Position numbers and translations under genes: made by a program. The notes under the pieces were generated by a model. The model made no database searches, had not been told where the DNA came from, and saw nothing but the letters and a program-made list of their open reading frames with translations. Shown here one piece after another: positions 50,851 to 59,351 of a stretch of DNA of 59,626 nucleotides. Numbering within the stretch: position 1 is the stretch's first letter; each line of letters begins with the position of its first letter. Source of the DNA: Bacilli bacterium (GTDB taxonomy: Bacteria; Bacillota_I; Bacilli_A; ML615J-28; CAG-698). The DNA is taken from contig JAFZWP010000002.1 of NCBI GenBank assembly GCA_017617065.1, positions 1 through 59,626 of the forward strand. The letters run 5' to 3'.

Positions 50851-52077
50851 ATGGGAATATATGAAGAATTAGAATGGAGAGGATTAATCAAGGATGTATC
50901 TGATCCTTCCTTAAAAGAAAAACTTAATAAGGGAGGAATGAAATTTTATATCGGTACAGATCCAACTGGTGATTCACTTCATATTGGTCATTTTTCAAGT
51001 TTTTTAATCTGTAAAAGATTAAAAGAAGCAGGCCATTATCCAATCGTTTTAGTAGGTGGAGCAACTGGCTTAATCGGTGATCCTAAACCAGATAGTGAAC
51101 GTCCAATGGTTTCAAAAGAAACTATTGAACATAACTTCACTTGCCTAAAAGAACAACTAGTTAATTTATTTGGTTGTGAAGTTGTTAATAACTACGATTG
51201 GAGTAAAGATATTAACTTTATTGATTTCCTACGTGATTATGGTAAATTCTTTAACATTAACTATATGTTAAATAAAGATATCGTAGCCCGTCGACTTGAT
51301 CAAGGTATTACATATACTGAATTTTCATATATGATAATGCAAGCACTTGACTTTTTGTGGTTATACGAAAATAAAGATGTAACGCTTCAAGTTGCTGGTC
51401 AAGACCAATGGGGTAATATTACATCAGGTATCGAACTTATTCGTAAGAAAACTGGTAAAGAAGCATATGCTTTTACAATGCCACTTTTAACTAAAAGCGA
51501 TGGATCTAAATTTGGTAAGACAAATGGTAAAGCAGTTTGGTTAGATAGTAAAAAAACATCTCCTTATGAGATGTATCAATTCTTTATTAATGTAGAAGAT
51601 GCTAAAGTTATTGATTACCTAAAATTTCTAACATTCTTATCAAAAGAAGAAATTGAAGAATTAGAAGCAAAACATAATGCTAATCCACATTTAAGAGAAG
51701 CACATAAAGCCCTAGCGAAAGAAGTAATTACATTCATTCATGGAGCAGATGCTTACAATCAAGCAATTAAAATCAGTGAAGCTTTGTTTAGCGGAAATGT
51801 AGCAAGCTTAACTTCAGCTGAAATTGAAATGGGCTTTAATGATGTACCTTCAGTTCATGCTACACTTGATGAAGAAAACATCGTAGAGTGTTTAGTTAAT
51901 AATCATTTTTGCCAATCAAAAAGAGAAGCAAGAGAATTTATCACTAATGGAGCTATTAGTATAAATGGTGTCCAAGTAAAAGATTTAGAATATGTTGTAT
52001 CTAAAGATAAAGCCATTGATAATAAATTTAACGTTATTAGAAGAGGTAAAAAGAATTATTTCTTAATTAGATACTAA
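50851..52077 (+). CDS. tyrS: Tyrosyl-tRNA synthetase
   Basis: The 408-residue class I synthetase has the HIGH motif in DSLHIGHFSS, the tyrosine-site QAxDFLWLY segment, and the KMSKS loop as KFGKT (TKSDGSKFGKTNG), as is usual for bacterial TyrRS. A C-terminal S4 domain ends the protein. No T-box leader is present, unlike in many Bacillota; it follows a LacI-family gene by 6 bases. Confidence 0.97.
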   Translation: MGIYEELEWRGLIKDVSDPSLKEKLNKGGMKFYIGTDPTGDSLHIGHFSSFLICKRLKEAGHYPIVLVGGATGLIGDPKPDSERPMVSKETIEHNFTCLKEQLVNLFGCEVVNNYDWSKDINFIDFLRDYGKFFNINYMLNKDIVARRLDQGITYTEFSYMIMQALDFLWLYENKDVTLQVAGQDQWGNITSGIELIRKKTGKEAYAFTMPLLTKSDGSKFGKTNGKAVWLDSKKTSPYEMYQFFINVEDAKVIDYLKFLTFLSKEEIEELEAKHNANPHLREAHKALAKEVITFIHGADAYNQAIKISEALFSGNVASLTSAEIEMGFNDVPSVHATLDEENIVECLVNNHFCQSKREAREFITNGAISINGVQVKDLEYVVSKDKAIDNKFNVIRRGKKNYFLIRY

Positions 52078-52082
52078 AAATT

Positions 52083-52112
52083 AAAAAAGGCTGCATAAAA
52101 TGCAGCTTTTTT
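52083..52112. terminator. Bidirectional terminator between tyrS and trpS
   Basis: AAAAAAGGCTGCA/TGCAGCTTTTTT; serves convergent tyrS (plus) and trpS (minus). Confidence 0.9.
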
Positions 52113-52116
52113 TATT

Positions 52117-53118
52117 TTACTTTTTTCTACCTAAGCCAACTTTACGATAGACTTTAGATAATTGCTTTCGAGCCATAAATGAAGCCTCATCTTTTCCCTT
52201 ATCTAGTATTTCATCAAGTTCAGTAGAATTAATTAACTTATTATATCTTTCTTGAATCTTACTTACTTCATCTGCAACGATATCAGCTAAATCAGATTTA
52301 AATTCACCATATCCAATGCCTGCATATTTAGCTTCGATTGCTTTATAATCTTCACCAGTAATGCATGAATATATAGTCATTAGGTTAGATATACCTGGTT
52401 TATTTGCTTTATCGTACTTAACAACCGCATCACTATCAGTTACAGCTGATTTGATTTTCTTCTTAATTAAATCAATTGGATCAAGTAAGAAAATACAACC
52501 TTTATCGCCAGGATCTTCTGATTTGCTCATTTTCTTTAATGGATTTTGTAAATCCATGATTCTAGCACCAACTTTAGTAACTAATCCTTCAGGTACTTTA
52601 AATGTATCAGAATAACGATTATTAAATCTAATTGCTAGATCACGAGTTAATTCTAAGTGTTGAACTTGATCTTCACCAACTGGTACTAAATCAGTATTAT
52701 ATAAAAGAATATCAGCAGCCATTAAAGCGGGATATGTAAATAATGCACTAGTTACACCACTTTCTTGCTTTTTAGATTTCTCTTTGAATTGAGTCATTCT
52801 CTCTAATTCGCCCATATAAGCAAGTGATTGCATTATATAGCCAAGTTCAGCATGCTCAGCTACTTCTGATTGAATAAATAAAACTAAGCTTTCTTTATTT
52901 AATCCACAAGCTAAATATAAAGCTGCTAAGCTTTTAATGTTTGAACGAAGTTCAGCAGGGTTTTGAGGAATAGTAATTGCATGTAAGTCCGCAATGAAAA
53001 ATAGAAACTTATCTTCGCTTCTTTCATTTTGTAACTTAACAAAATTTTTAAGTGCGCCTAAATAGTTTCCAAGTGTTGGAATACCAGTAGGTTTAATTCC
53101 GGATAATATTATTGCCAT
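52117..53118 (-). CDS. trpS: Tryptophanyl-tRNA synthetase
   Basis: The 333-residue class I synthetase starts AIILSGIKPTGIPTLGNYLG, with the HIGH equivalent TLGN and the KMSKS loop intact (LKKMSKSEDPGDK). GEDQVQHLELTRD is also diagnostic. AGAGGTGA lies before the ATG at 53118; the start at 53127 would overlap it. Transcribed alone from its own promoter, with no T-box. Confidence 0.97.
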   Translation of the reverse strand: MAIILSGIKPTGIPTLGNYLGALKNFVKLQNERSEDKFLFFIADLHAITIPQNPAELRSNIKSLAALYLACGLNKESLVLFIQSEVAEHAELGYIMQSLAYMGELERMTQFKEKSKKQESGVTSALFTYPALMAADILLYNTDLVPVGEDQVQHLELTRDLAIRFNNRYSDTFKVPEGLVTKVGARIMDLQNPLKKMSKSEDPGDKGCIFLLDPIDLIKKKIKSAVTDSDAVVKYDKANKPGISNLMTIYSCITGEDYKAIEAKYAGIGYGEFKSDLADIVADEVSKIQERYNKLINSTELDEILDKGKDEASFMARKQLSKVYRKVGLGRKK

Positions 53119-53149
53119 AATTATCACCTCTTATACTTATTATGTATCC

Positions 53150-53178
53150 ATTTTAGAATACATACCTATTTTTGTCAA
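53150..53178 (-). promoter_or_regulatory. Promoter of trpS
   Basis: On the minus strand, TTGACA (53178-53173)-N17-TAAAAT (53155-53150). Back to back with the spx promoter. Confidence 0.8.
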
Positions 53179-53194
53179 GAAATGAAACATAGTA

Positions 53195-53223
53195 TTGAAA
53201 AAAGTAGTTAACCATAGTATAAT
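53195..53223 (+). promoter_or_regulatory. Promoter of spx
   Basis: TTGAAA-N17-TATAAT, 25 bases before the spx start; divergent from the trpS promoter. Confidence 0.8.
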
Positions 53224-53247
53224 GCTTATACATAAGGATGTGATAAA

Positions 53248-53658
53248 ATGATTACTTTATATACTTCTCCAAGTTGCTTAAGCTGTAGAAAAGTGAAAAA
53301 GTATTTTATAGACAATAAAATAGAATTCAGAGAAAAAAATATCTTTCAAACTAAACTACTTAGATCGGATGTTTTTAAAATGTTAGCTAATTCAGAAAAT
53401 GGTTTTGAAGATATAATTTCTACGAAATCAAAAGTATTTAAAGAATCAAATATTAATTTAAATGCTTTCACAATTCATGAACTTGTTGATTTTATCATTG
53501 AGCATCCTTCAATTTTAAAACGACCTATCATTGTAAATGATATTGATTTACAAGTTGGATATAATCCAGATGATATTACATTATTCTTACCGGATGAATT
53601 AAGAAGTATTAACTGTGATATTTGTCCTAGCGAAGAATGTGATTGTGATAATAAATAA
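53248..53658 (+). CDS. spx: Spx/ArsC-family redox regulator
   Basis: The 136-residue protein starts ITLYTSPSCLSCRKVKKYF, with the CxxC redox switch of Spx. IISTKSKVFKE, HPSILKRPIIV and LQVGYNPDDI match the Spx core closely. Spx binds the RNA polymerase alpha subunit and redirects transcription during thiol stress. Unusually, the C-terminus carries four extra cysteines in 10 residues (CDICPSEECDC) where B. subtilis Spx has none; this may bind metal or alter proteolysis. AAGGATGTGA precedes the start. Confidence 0.93.
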   Translation: MITLYTSPSCLSCRKVKKYFIDNKIEFREKNIFQTKLLRSDVFKMLANSENGFEDIISTKSKVFKESNINLNAFTIHELVDFIIEHPSILKRPIIVNDIDLQVGYNPDDITLFLPDELRSINCDICPSEECDCDNK

Positions 53659-53688
53659 AAAACTACTTAGTTTTTACTAAGTAGTTTT
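53659..53688. terminator. Bidirectional terminator between spx and the CYTH gene
   Basis: AAAACTACTTAG/CTAAGTAGTTTT, with A- and T-runs on either side. Confidence 0.9.
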
Positions 53689-53691
53689 ATT

Positions 53692-54270
53692 TTATCCTTC
53701 TGAATGAACTCGTTTGTAGGCGTTAAATGCACGAGCAATTTTCTTATCTGATTTTTTATATTGAATTTGTAAATCATTAATTAAATCAATAAATTCTTGC
53801 TTTCCTTGATGATATGATTTAGCTTCATATTCTAATTCATAATCTACAAATCCTAAATATTTACTCTTATCAATGAATAATACGCCATTTCCATAAGGTA
53901 AGTACATTCTTAAAGTTTGTAAACTTAAGAAGTTTTCAACTTTTTGATTACCAATTAATGGAGCAAGTTCTGACATGATTTCAGAATTTTTAATTACACC
54001 GGTTGCTTTGATTTCTTCAAATTCTTCTTTAGTGATAGGGATAGTTGCCTCGATTAAAGCATATCCTTTTTTCTTTTTTAAAGTCATTTCGAAATCTTCA
54101 CGTTCTCTAACTCTCAAAGATGCTTCGTATGCTTTTAAAGTAAAGCGTGGAGTATCAAAGTAATGGTTAGTCTGAATGTTTGTACGATTGCCTTTAAATT
54201 TATCCATTAAGCGTAAGTATTCTTCTTTAGTAAGTAAACTCTTAAATTCTATTTCGGGTTGTTTTTTCAT
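53692..54270 (-). CDS. CYTH-domain protein (YjbK-like)
   Basis: The 192-residue protein has the EIEFKSLLTKEEY start (ExExK-type motif), NHYFDTPRF, LRVREREDFEMTLKKKKGYA and late acidic ELEYEAK of the CYTH triphosphate tunnel fold. Such enzymes hydrolyse inorganic triphosphate, thiamine triphosphate or similar. YjbK of Bacillota is the closest type. GGAGGGG lies before the start and a TTGCAT-N16-TATAAT promoter upstream on the minus strand. In B. subtilis yjbK and NAD kinase lie in the same neighbourhood, consistent with nadK here next door. Confidence 0.88.
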   Translation of the reverse strand: MKKQPEIEFKSLLTKEEYLRLMDKFKGNRTNIQTNHYFDTPRFTLKAYEASLRVREREDFEMTLKKKKGYALIEATIPITKEEFEEIKATGVIKNSEIMSELAPLIGNQKVENFLSLQTLRMYLPYGNGVLFIDKSKYLGFVDYELEYEAKSYHQGKQEFIDLINDLQIQYKKSDKKIARAFNAYKRVHSEG

Positions 54271-54401
54271 AATACCCCTCCTGCATAAGTAATACCATTA
54301 TATAAAATAAAAAAATAAATGCAAGCATTTTAGATAATATTTATATTAATCTTTTTTATAATTTCTAAATATGCTATAATGGATACGATGTAGAGGGAAA
54401 A

Positions 54402-55157
54402 ATGGAAGCTAAAAGATTTATAATTCACGGTAAAATTAATAAAAACCTAGAAGATAGCTTAATTAAACATGGGTTTGTGGTAGACGAAGCTAATCCTGAA
54501 TTTGTCTTCTCTTTAGGAGGAGATGGAACAATGCTTGAAGCTATCCATAAATATATGCACTTAGATGATGTTAAATTCATCGGCATAAATTATGGTAAGC
54601 TTGGCTTTTATACTGATTTTGTAAAGGATGATTTAGATATTGTAGATCTAATTATCAATAAGAATTACAAAACAGAAGAATTTCGTTTACTAGAATTAGA
54701 TGTAAATAATAGTAAATATTATGCATTAAATGAAATATTAGTTATTAATCCGGTGCATACACAAAATATTAAAGTACTAGTAGATAACGCAGAACTTGAA
54801 ACATTTAGAGGAACAGGCCTAGTTTTATCTACACCATCTGGATCAACTGCTTTTAATAAATCTTTAGGCGGATCAATTCTTGCTCCATCAATTGATGGCT
54901 ATCAATTAACTGAAATGGCATCAATTAATAATCGAGTTTATAAAACATTATCTTCGCCTTTAGTCTTAGCTAGCAAAAATATCGTTAGCTTAAACTTCAA
55001 AACAACCGATGGATTACAAATTCAAGTTGATGGCAAGGTAGTAAATGATAATGAGTTTGATAATGTCCAAATAAAAATGGCAGCTAAGAAAGTTAAACTA
55101 ATAACAAAAAATGACACTTTATTCTTAGAAAGAGTAAAGAAGAGCTTTTTAGAGTAG
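54402..55157 (+). CDS. nadK: NAD kinase
   Basis: The 251-residue kinase has the GGDGTML diacylglycerol-kinase-like motif and the conserved TPSGSTAFNKSLGG segment. Phosphorylates NAD+ to NADP+ in the cytoplasm. TAGAGGG precedes the start, with a TATAAT at 54375-54380. It is followed by the TIR-like gene after 8 bases. Confidence 0.96.
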   Translation: MEAKRFIIHGKINKNLEDSLIKHGFVVDEANPEFVFSLGGDGTMLEAIHKYMHLDDVKFIGINYGKLGFYTDFVKDDLDIVDLIINKNYKTEEFRLLELDVNNSKYYALNEILVINPVHTQNIKVLVDNAELETFRGTGLVLSTPSGSTAFNKSLGGSILAPSIDGYQLTEMASINNRVYKTLSSPLVLASKNIVSLNFKTTDGLQIQVDGKVVNDNEFDNVQIKMAAKKVKLITKNDTLFLERVKKSFLE

Positions 55158-55165
55158 GAGGCAAT

Positions 55166-55675
55166 ATGAAAATCTTTTTAGCATTTGAAGGAACAATGGA
55201 TTTAGAATTTCTAGATATATTTAAATCATGGCATGATGCAAATGGTAAAGCATATGATGCATTTAATCTACTAAGTGAGGTTAAAAAAATCGATAAAGTA
55301 GATGATGATGAATTAAAACTATCAATGCAACAAGCCATGAGTAAAGCTGATATTTTTGCTATCGTAATTGGGCCTAAAACTAAAAGCTTTAGAAAGTTTA
55401 CACGTTGGCAAGTTGAATATGCTGTTGCATCTGGTAAGCCAGTTATAGCAATTAACCTAAATGGTATTAGATCAGTAGATTTTGATAGATGCCCAACATT
55501 CTTAAAGAAGAACTTATCAATGCATATTACTGCTCAAAATGAAATCTTTGAATATGCATTGGAAAACTGGCCAGCAAGTCACAAAGAAAAATTAGCAAAA
55601 GAAGATCATAAGAATTATCGCTATTCTAACGATGTATATGAATCACTTGGTTTGCATACTGCTGATTTCGCATAA
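55166..55675 (+). CDS. TIR-like (MTH538/ThsB-type) protein
   Basis: The 169-residue protein resembles the MTH538/ThsB TIR-like fold: KIFLAFEGTMDLEFLDIFK at the first strand, SMQQAMSKADIFAIVIGPKT and WQVEYAVASGKPVIAINLNG at the later strand and helix. TIR-like proteins bind or cleave NAD+ or make signals from it (Thoeris ThsB). It is co-transcribed with NAD kinase (8-base gap), suggesting a housekeeping NAD-related role. The catalytic-glutamate position is uncertain; Glu in WQVEYA is a candidate. GGAGG precedes the start. Family call moderately sure. Confidence 0.65.
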   Translation: MKIFLAFEGTMDLEFLDIFKSWHDANGKAYDAFNLLSEVKKIDKVDDDELKLSMQQAMSKADIFAIVIGPKTKSFRKFTRWQVEYAVASGKPVIAINLNGIRSVDFDRCPTFLKKNLSMHITAQNEIFEYALENWPASHKEKLAKEDHKNYRYSNDVYESLGLHTADFA

Positions 55676-55684
55676 TGAATAAAT

Positions 55685-55714
55685 AGAAGCAAAGCTTGGG
55701 CTTTGCTTCTTTAT
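55685..55714 (+). terminator. Terminator of nadK-TIR
   Basis: AGAAGCAAAGC-TTGG-GCTTTGCTTCT, 11-bp perfect stem, then TTATT. Confidence 0.9.
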
Positions 55715-55756
55715 TATTAAATAAAACTATGTTATAATGGTTTAAAGGTAAATATT

Positions 55757-56446
55757 ATGAATACAGAAAAATTTGTAAATAGCAAGTTCTTTGCCGTTTG
55801 CGAATGGCTTTGGAGGCTAGTTGTTTTAAATTTCTTAACACTGATTACTAGTCTTGGAGTTATTACAATACTTGCGGCAACGACATCTTGCGTTAAATCT
55901 TTTAAAGCTTATCAAGAAGGCTGCGAAAAGAATGTGTTTGTTACATATTGGCTAAATTTAAAAAGCTGTATAGTTAAGTCGCTTGCTCATAGCGCGATAT
56001 TTGTAGTGATAGGAGCTCTAATAGCCTATGCTATTTGGATGTATGTGCTAAATTTAGAAGATGAGACAATTGATGCAGGAATGGTAAGGTTTTATACAAT
56101 TGGCTTAAGCATTACTTTTATGTTTAGTTTAATTGTTTTAATATCATTCCTTCAATATCCTCTCCTTTTTACATATTTTAGATTTAGATTCTTTGAACAG
56201 TTTAAGATGGGTATATATATGGGCTTAAAGTATATACTAATTACACTAGTTGGTTTAGTTAGTGTAGCTGGAAGCGTAGCTATGTTTTTATATGCTACAC
56301 CACTTTGGTTCTTTATTGGTGTATCATTACCTTTATTTTTAATATATGCAGTATCAAGAAATAAATATGGATATTTATCATATAATATTTATGATATTAA
56401 AGATGCAGATAATCTAGATTACAAACGCGATGAGGAAAATGAGTAA
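55757..56446 (+). CDS. DUF624 (YesL-like) membrane protein
   Basis: The 229-residue protein has an FAVCEWLWRLVVLNFLTLI start and five predicted helices, matching the DUF624/YesL family commonly found near carbohydrate-uptake and glycosidase genes. Its function is unknown. It lies 17 bases upstream of the fused glycosidase gene, so a role linked to amino-sugar use is inferred from context. Confidence 0.8.
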   Translation: MNTEKFVNSKFFAVCEWLWRLVVLNFLTLITSLGVITILAATTSCVKSFKAYQEGCEKNVFVTYWLNLKSCIVKSLAHSAIFVVIGALIAYAIWMYVLNLEDETIDAGMVRFYTIGLSITFMFSLIVLISFLQYPLLFTYFRFRFFEQFKMGIYMGLKYILITLVGLVSVAGSVAMFLYATPLWFFIGVSLPLFLIYAVSRNKYGYLSYNIYDIKDADNLDYKRDEENE

Positions 56447-56463
56447 TCATAAGTGAGGCAAAT

Positions 56464-59073
56464 ATGAAAAAGCTTGAAGAAATGACATTACAAGAAAAAT
56501 TGGGTCAGTTTTTAATCATTGGTTTTGAAGAACCTTATTTAACAGATGATCTAAAAGCTATGATTAAAAAATATAAGTTTGGTAACTTTATATTATTTAA
56601 AAGAAATATCGTTGATTTAAAGCAACTAGAAGCACTCACTCGTGAACTTCATGAAGTTGTAATGGAAGCAACAGGAATTATGCCTTTTATATCAATTGAC
56701 CAAGAAGGTGGAACTGTTGTTAGGATTATGCATAAAGCTGCCTTTTATCCTGGCTCAATGACACTAGCTGCAACATCTCCAGCTAACGCGCTAGAAGTAG
56801 GTAAAATGATGGGCAATCATTTATTATCACTTGGTATTAATATGAATTTAGCCCCATCACTTGATGTTAACAATAATCCTAAAAACCCAGTTATAGGTAT
56901 TAGAAGTTATTCAGATAATCCAGATAGAGTATCTGAATATGGTGTAAAGCTAATCGAGGGAATGCAATCAACTGGCTTAATTGCCACTGCTAAACATTTT
57001 CCGGGACATGGTGATGTAGATGTAGATAGCCATTTGGGTTTACCAATCTTACCATATGATATAAAGAGATTAGAAGAAATTGAATTAAAACCATTTAAAG
57101 AAGCAATTGCTGCGGGTGTTAAAAATATTATGAGCGCCCATATTGTGTTTAAAGCTATTGATGATGAGAACCCAGCAACATTATCTAAAGCAATACTTCA
57201 AGGATTACTTCGTGAAAAGCTTAAATTTAAAGGTTTGATTACAAGTGATTGTATGGAAATGAATGCTATAGCTGATTCAATGACTACTCCAGTTGGCGTG
57301 GCTGCGGGGATTGTAGCAGGGATTGATCTAGCATGTGTATGCCATACTAAAGAGCGTCAAATTGATTCTTTAAAGATGATTAAACAAGCAATTGATGATA
57401 AGCTGATCACTAATGAAGAAATTGATGAAAAAGTTGAAAGAATATTAAAATATAAAAACCAAGTATATAAAGCTATGGTTAAACCATTCTTTAAGAATAA
57501 AACACCACTTGAAGTTTTTAAAGACAATAAACAAGTTAAGTTTATTCAAAGTGTTGTGGATAGCTCTGTTACACATGTAGCTGGTAAGAAACTAGAATTA
57601 AGTGGTAAAACAATTTTATTTGGCTGCAAACCATCTGCTTTTAATTGCGCTGAAGATATTATTGATGAAGGTAGTATTCTTGATTTAGCAAAAGGTATCG
57701 AAAATCTTGATACATATGAATATGTAGATAGTGAATATTCTAGCGACTTAATTACTAAAGCCTTAGAATATGATACAGTTATATTTGCATCATTTAACGC
57801 TTTCTCTAATCCAGAACAAGCTAAGATGATTAATGAATTAAATAGATTACATAATAATGTATATGTATTATCTAGTCGCAATCCATATGATTATTTAGTT
57901 CTTGAAGGCGATGTAAATTATTATACAGTATATGAATGTACTCCAAATTCAAATAAGAGTCTTATTAAATTAATCAAAGGCGAAATTGAAGCAAAAGGTA
58001 AACTACCTGTTAGCCTTGCAAGACACTTTAATGTCGGTGCTAGCGTTTATATTGGTATGAAAGAATATTCGTTTAACGACAATATGAAATATTTAGAAAT
58101 GTTAAAGGAAAATGGAATTGAAGATGTATTCATTTCTGCTTTACATGTGGGGGATAGCCCTAAGAATTTATCTGAATTAAATAAACTAGTTACTGCTGGA
58201 GCAAAACTTGGAATTAAGTTTACAATGGATGTGGATAAGAAAGTATTATCTAAGTACAAACTACCAACAAATGTTTATGCATATCGTCTTGATTGTGGAT
58301 TTAATGCTAGTGAAATCAAAGATATGATTGATAAAGGTAAATATAAAGTTGAATTAAATGCTTCAATTACCGAAAAAGAATTATTAGAAGAACTAAAAGC
58401 ATTAGGTGTTGATTTAACACAAATTAGAGTAAGCCATAATTTCTATCCTAAACCATATACAGGTTTAAGCCAAGAATCAGTATTGGAAAAGAATAAGATG
58501 TATAAAGAGTATGGACTAAAAGTGTTAGCATTTGTTTCATCTAACAATATGCATCGTGGACCAGTATATAATGGTCTAGCTACAATTGAAGATCATAGAA
58601 GATGCCACCTACTTGCAGCATTATCAGAAATGTCGCTTCTTAAAGTAGATGATGTATGCTTTGGCGATGCTTATGCAAGTGTAGAAGAAATTAAGATGGC
58701 CCAGGGCCTCAACAAAGATTTAATTACTTTACCTGTTTATATTTATAAAGGTGTAAGTAAATTAGAAAAAGAGTTAGTAGAAAGAATTCATACTAATAGA
58801 TTTGACCAAAGCGAGTATTTCTTAAGATGCGAAGTAAGAACTAAGCAAAAGATTAAACCATTTAATACAGTTAAGAGACTAGTTGGTAATATTACAGTTG
58901 ATAACATAGACTTTGCTACATATCAAGGAGAAGTAGCAGTAGTTATAAAAGATATGCCACAAGATGCACGTAGCAATGTTGTAGGTAAAACTGATGCTAG
59001 CAAGTGGTTACTTGATAAAATATTACCTGGTAGCAAGTTTGAGTTAAGAATAGTTGATGAAATAAAAAGATAA
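56464..59073 (+). CDS. nagZ-mupG: GH3 beta-N-acetylglucosaminidase fused to MupG-like 6-phospho-muramidase
   Basis: 869 residues. Residues ~1-340 are the GH3 barrel with the NagZ motif KHFPGHGDVDVDSHLGLP (near 177, containing the Asp-His dyad) and the nucleophile region SDCMEMNAI (near 261). Residues ~370-525 are a GH3 C-terminal domain. From ~529 on (YIGMKEYSFNDNMKYLEML) the sequence matches MupG/DUF871 (GH170): RVSHNFYPKPYTGLS, LAFVSSNNMHRGPVYNGL and GDAYAS, then the C-terminal cyclophilin-like part. MupG splits MurNAc-6-phosphate-GlcNAc; NagZ removes GlcNAc from the other end of cell-wall fragments. The fused protein would cover both steps of wall recycling. No signal peptide, so cytoplasmic. 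Confidence 0.9.
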   Translation: MKKLEEMTLQEKLGQFLIIGFEEPYLTDDLKAMIKKYKFGNFILFKRNIVDLKQLEALTRELHEVVMEATGIMPFISIDQEGGTVVRIMHKAAFYPGSMTLAATSPANALEVGKMMGNHLLSLGINMNLAPSLDVNNNPKNPVIGIRSYSDNPDRVSEYGVKLIEGMQSTGLIATAKHFPGHGDVDVDSHLGLPILPYDIKRLEEIELKPFKEAIAAGVKNIMSAHIVFKAIDDENPATLSKAILQGLLREKLKFKGLITSDCMEMNAIADSMTTPVGVAAGIVAGIDLACVCHTKERQIDSLKMIKQAIDDKLITNEEIDEKVERILKYKNQVYKAMVKPFFKNKTPLEVFKDNKQVKFIQSVVDSSVTHVAGKKLELSGKTILFGCKPSAFNCAEDIIDEGSILDLAKGIENLDTYEYVDSEYSSDLITKALEYDTVIFASFNAFSNPEQAKMINELNRLHNNVYVLSSRNPYDYLVLEGDVNYYTVYECTPNSNKSLIKLIKGEIEAKGKLPVSLARHFNVGASVYIGMKEYSFNDNMKYLEMLKENGIEDVFISALHVGDSPKNLSELNKLVTAGAKLGIKFTMDVDKKVLSKYKLPTNVYAYRLDCGFNASEIKDMIDKGKYKVELNASITEKELLEELKALGVDLTQIRVSHNFYPKPYTGLSQESVLEKNKMYKEYGLKVLAFVSSNNMHRGPVYNGLATIEDHRRCHLLAALSEMSLLKVDDVCFGDAYASVEEIKMAQGLNKDLITLPVYIYKGVSKLEKELVERIHTNRFDQSEYFLRCEVRTKQKIKPFNTVKRLVGNITVDNIDFATYQGEVAVVIKDMPQDARSNVVGKTDASKWLLDKILPGSKFELRIVDEIKR

Positions 59074-59077
59074 AAAT

Positions 59078-59101
59078 AGGCCCAGTGATGGGCCTTTTTT
59101 A
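59078..59101 (+). terminator. Terminator of the DUF624/glycosidase operon
   Basis: AGGCCCA-GTGA-TGGGCCT followed by a T-run. Confidence 0.9.
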
Positions 59102-59136
59102 TTTAAACAGATGTTTTATATTTTTTTAAAAAGGAT

Positions 59137-59165
59137 TTGACTTTTATATAAGTTTGGAGTATAAT
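59137..59165 (+). promoter_or_regulatory. rrn promoter P1
   Basis: TTGACT-N17-TATAAT, ~190 bases before 16S. Confidence 0.8.
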
Positions 59166-59213
59166 GGAAAAGGTTATGTAAGGAGTACCCCAACTTGAAA
59201 GATAAAAAATATA

Positions 59214-59243
59214 TTGACAAGAGGGATACAGATATTATATAAT
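59214..59243 (+). promoter_or_regulatory. rrn promoter P2
   Basis: TTGACA-N18-TATAAT, the stronger and proximal of the tandem rrn promoters. Confidence 0.8.
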
Positions 59244-59351
59244 GGTGAAGCTGGCGCAAAAAAGGCGCTAGTAACAAGGTCTTTGAAAACTAAACAGAAT
59301 AACAGGTGGAGCAAGAAGCAAATTTTTAAAAAATAAAAAAAGGTGAATATA
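59244..59351 (+). promoter_or_regulatory. rrn leader with boxA-like element
   Basis: A TGGCGC/GCGCTA hairpin is followed by TCTTTGAAAACT (59280-59291), the boxA-like antitermination sequence of Bacillota rrn leaders, and by the 5' processing region of 16S. Confidence 0.7.

Noticed and set aside
55166..55675. Complete Thoeris anti-phage system
   Set aside because: Only a ThsB-like TIR protein is seen. No ThsA-like (sirtuin/SLOG) gene is within the window; the neighbours are NAD kinase and a DUF624 protein.
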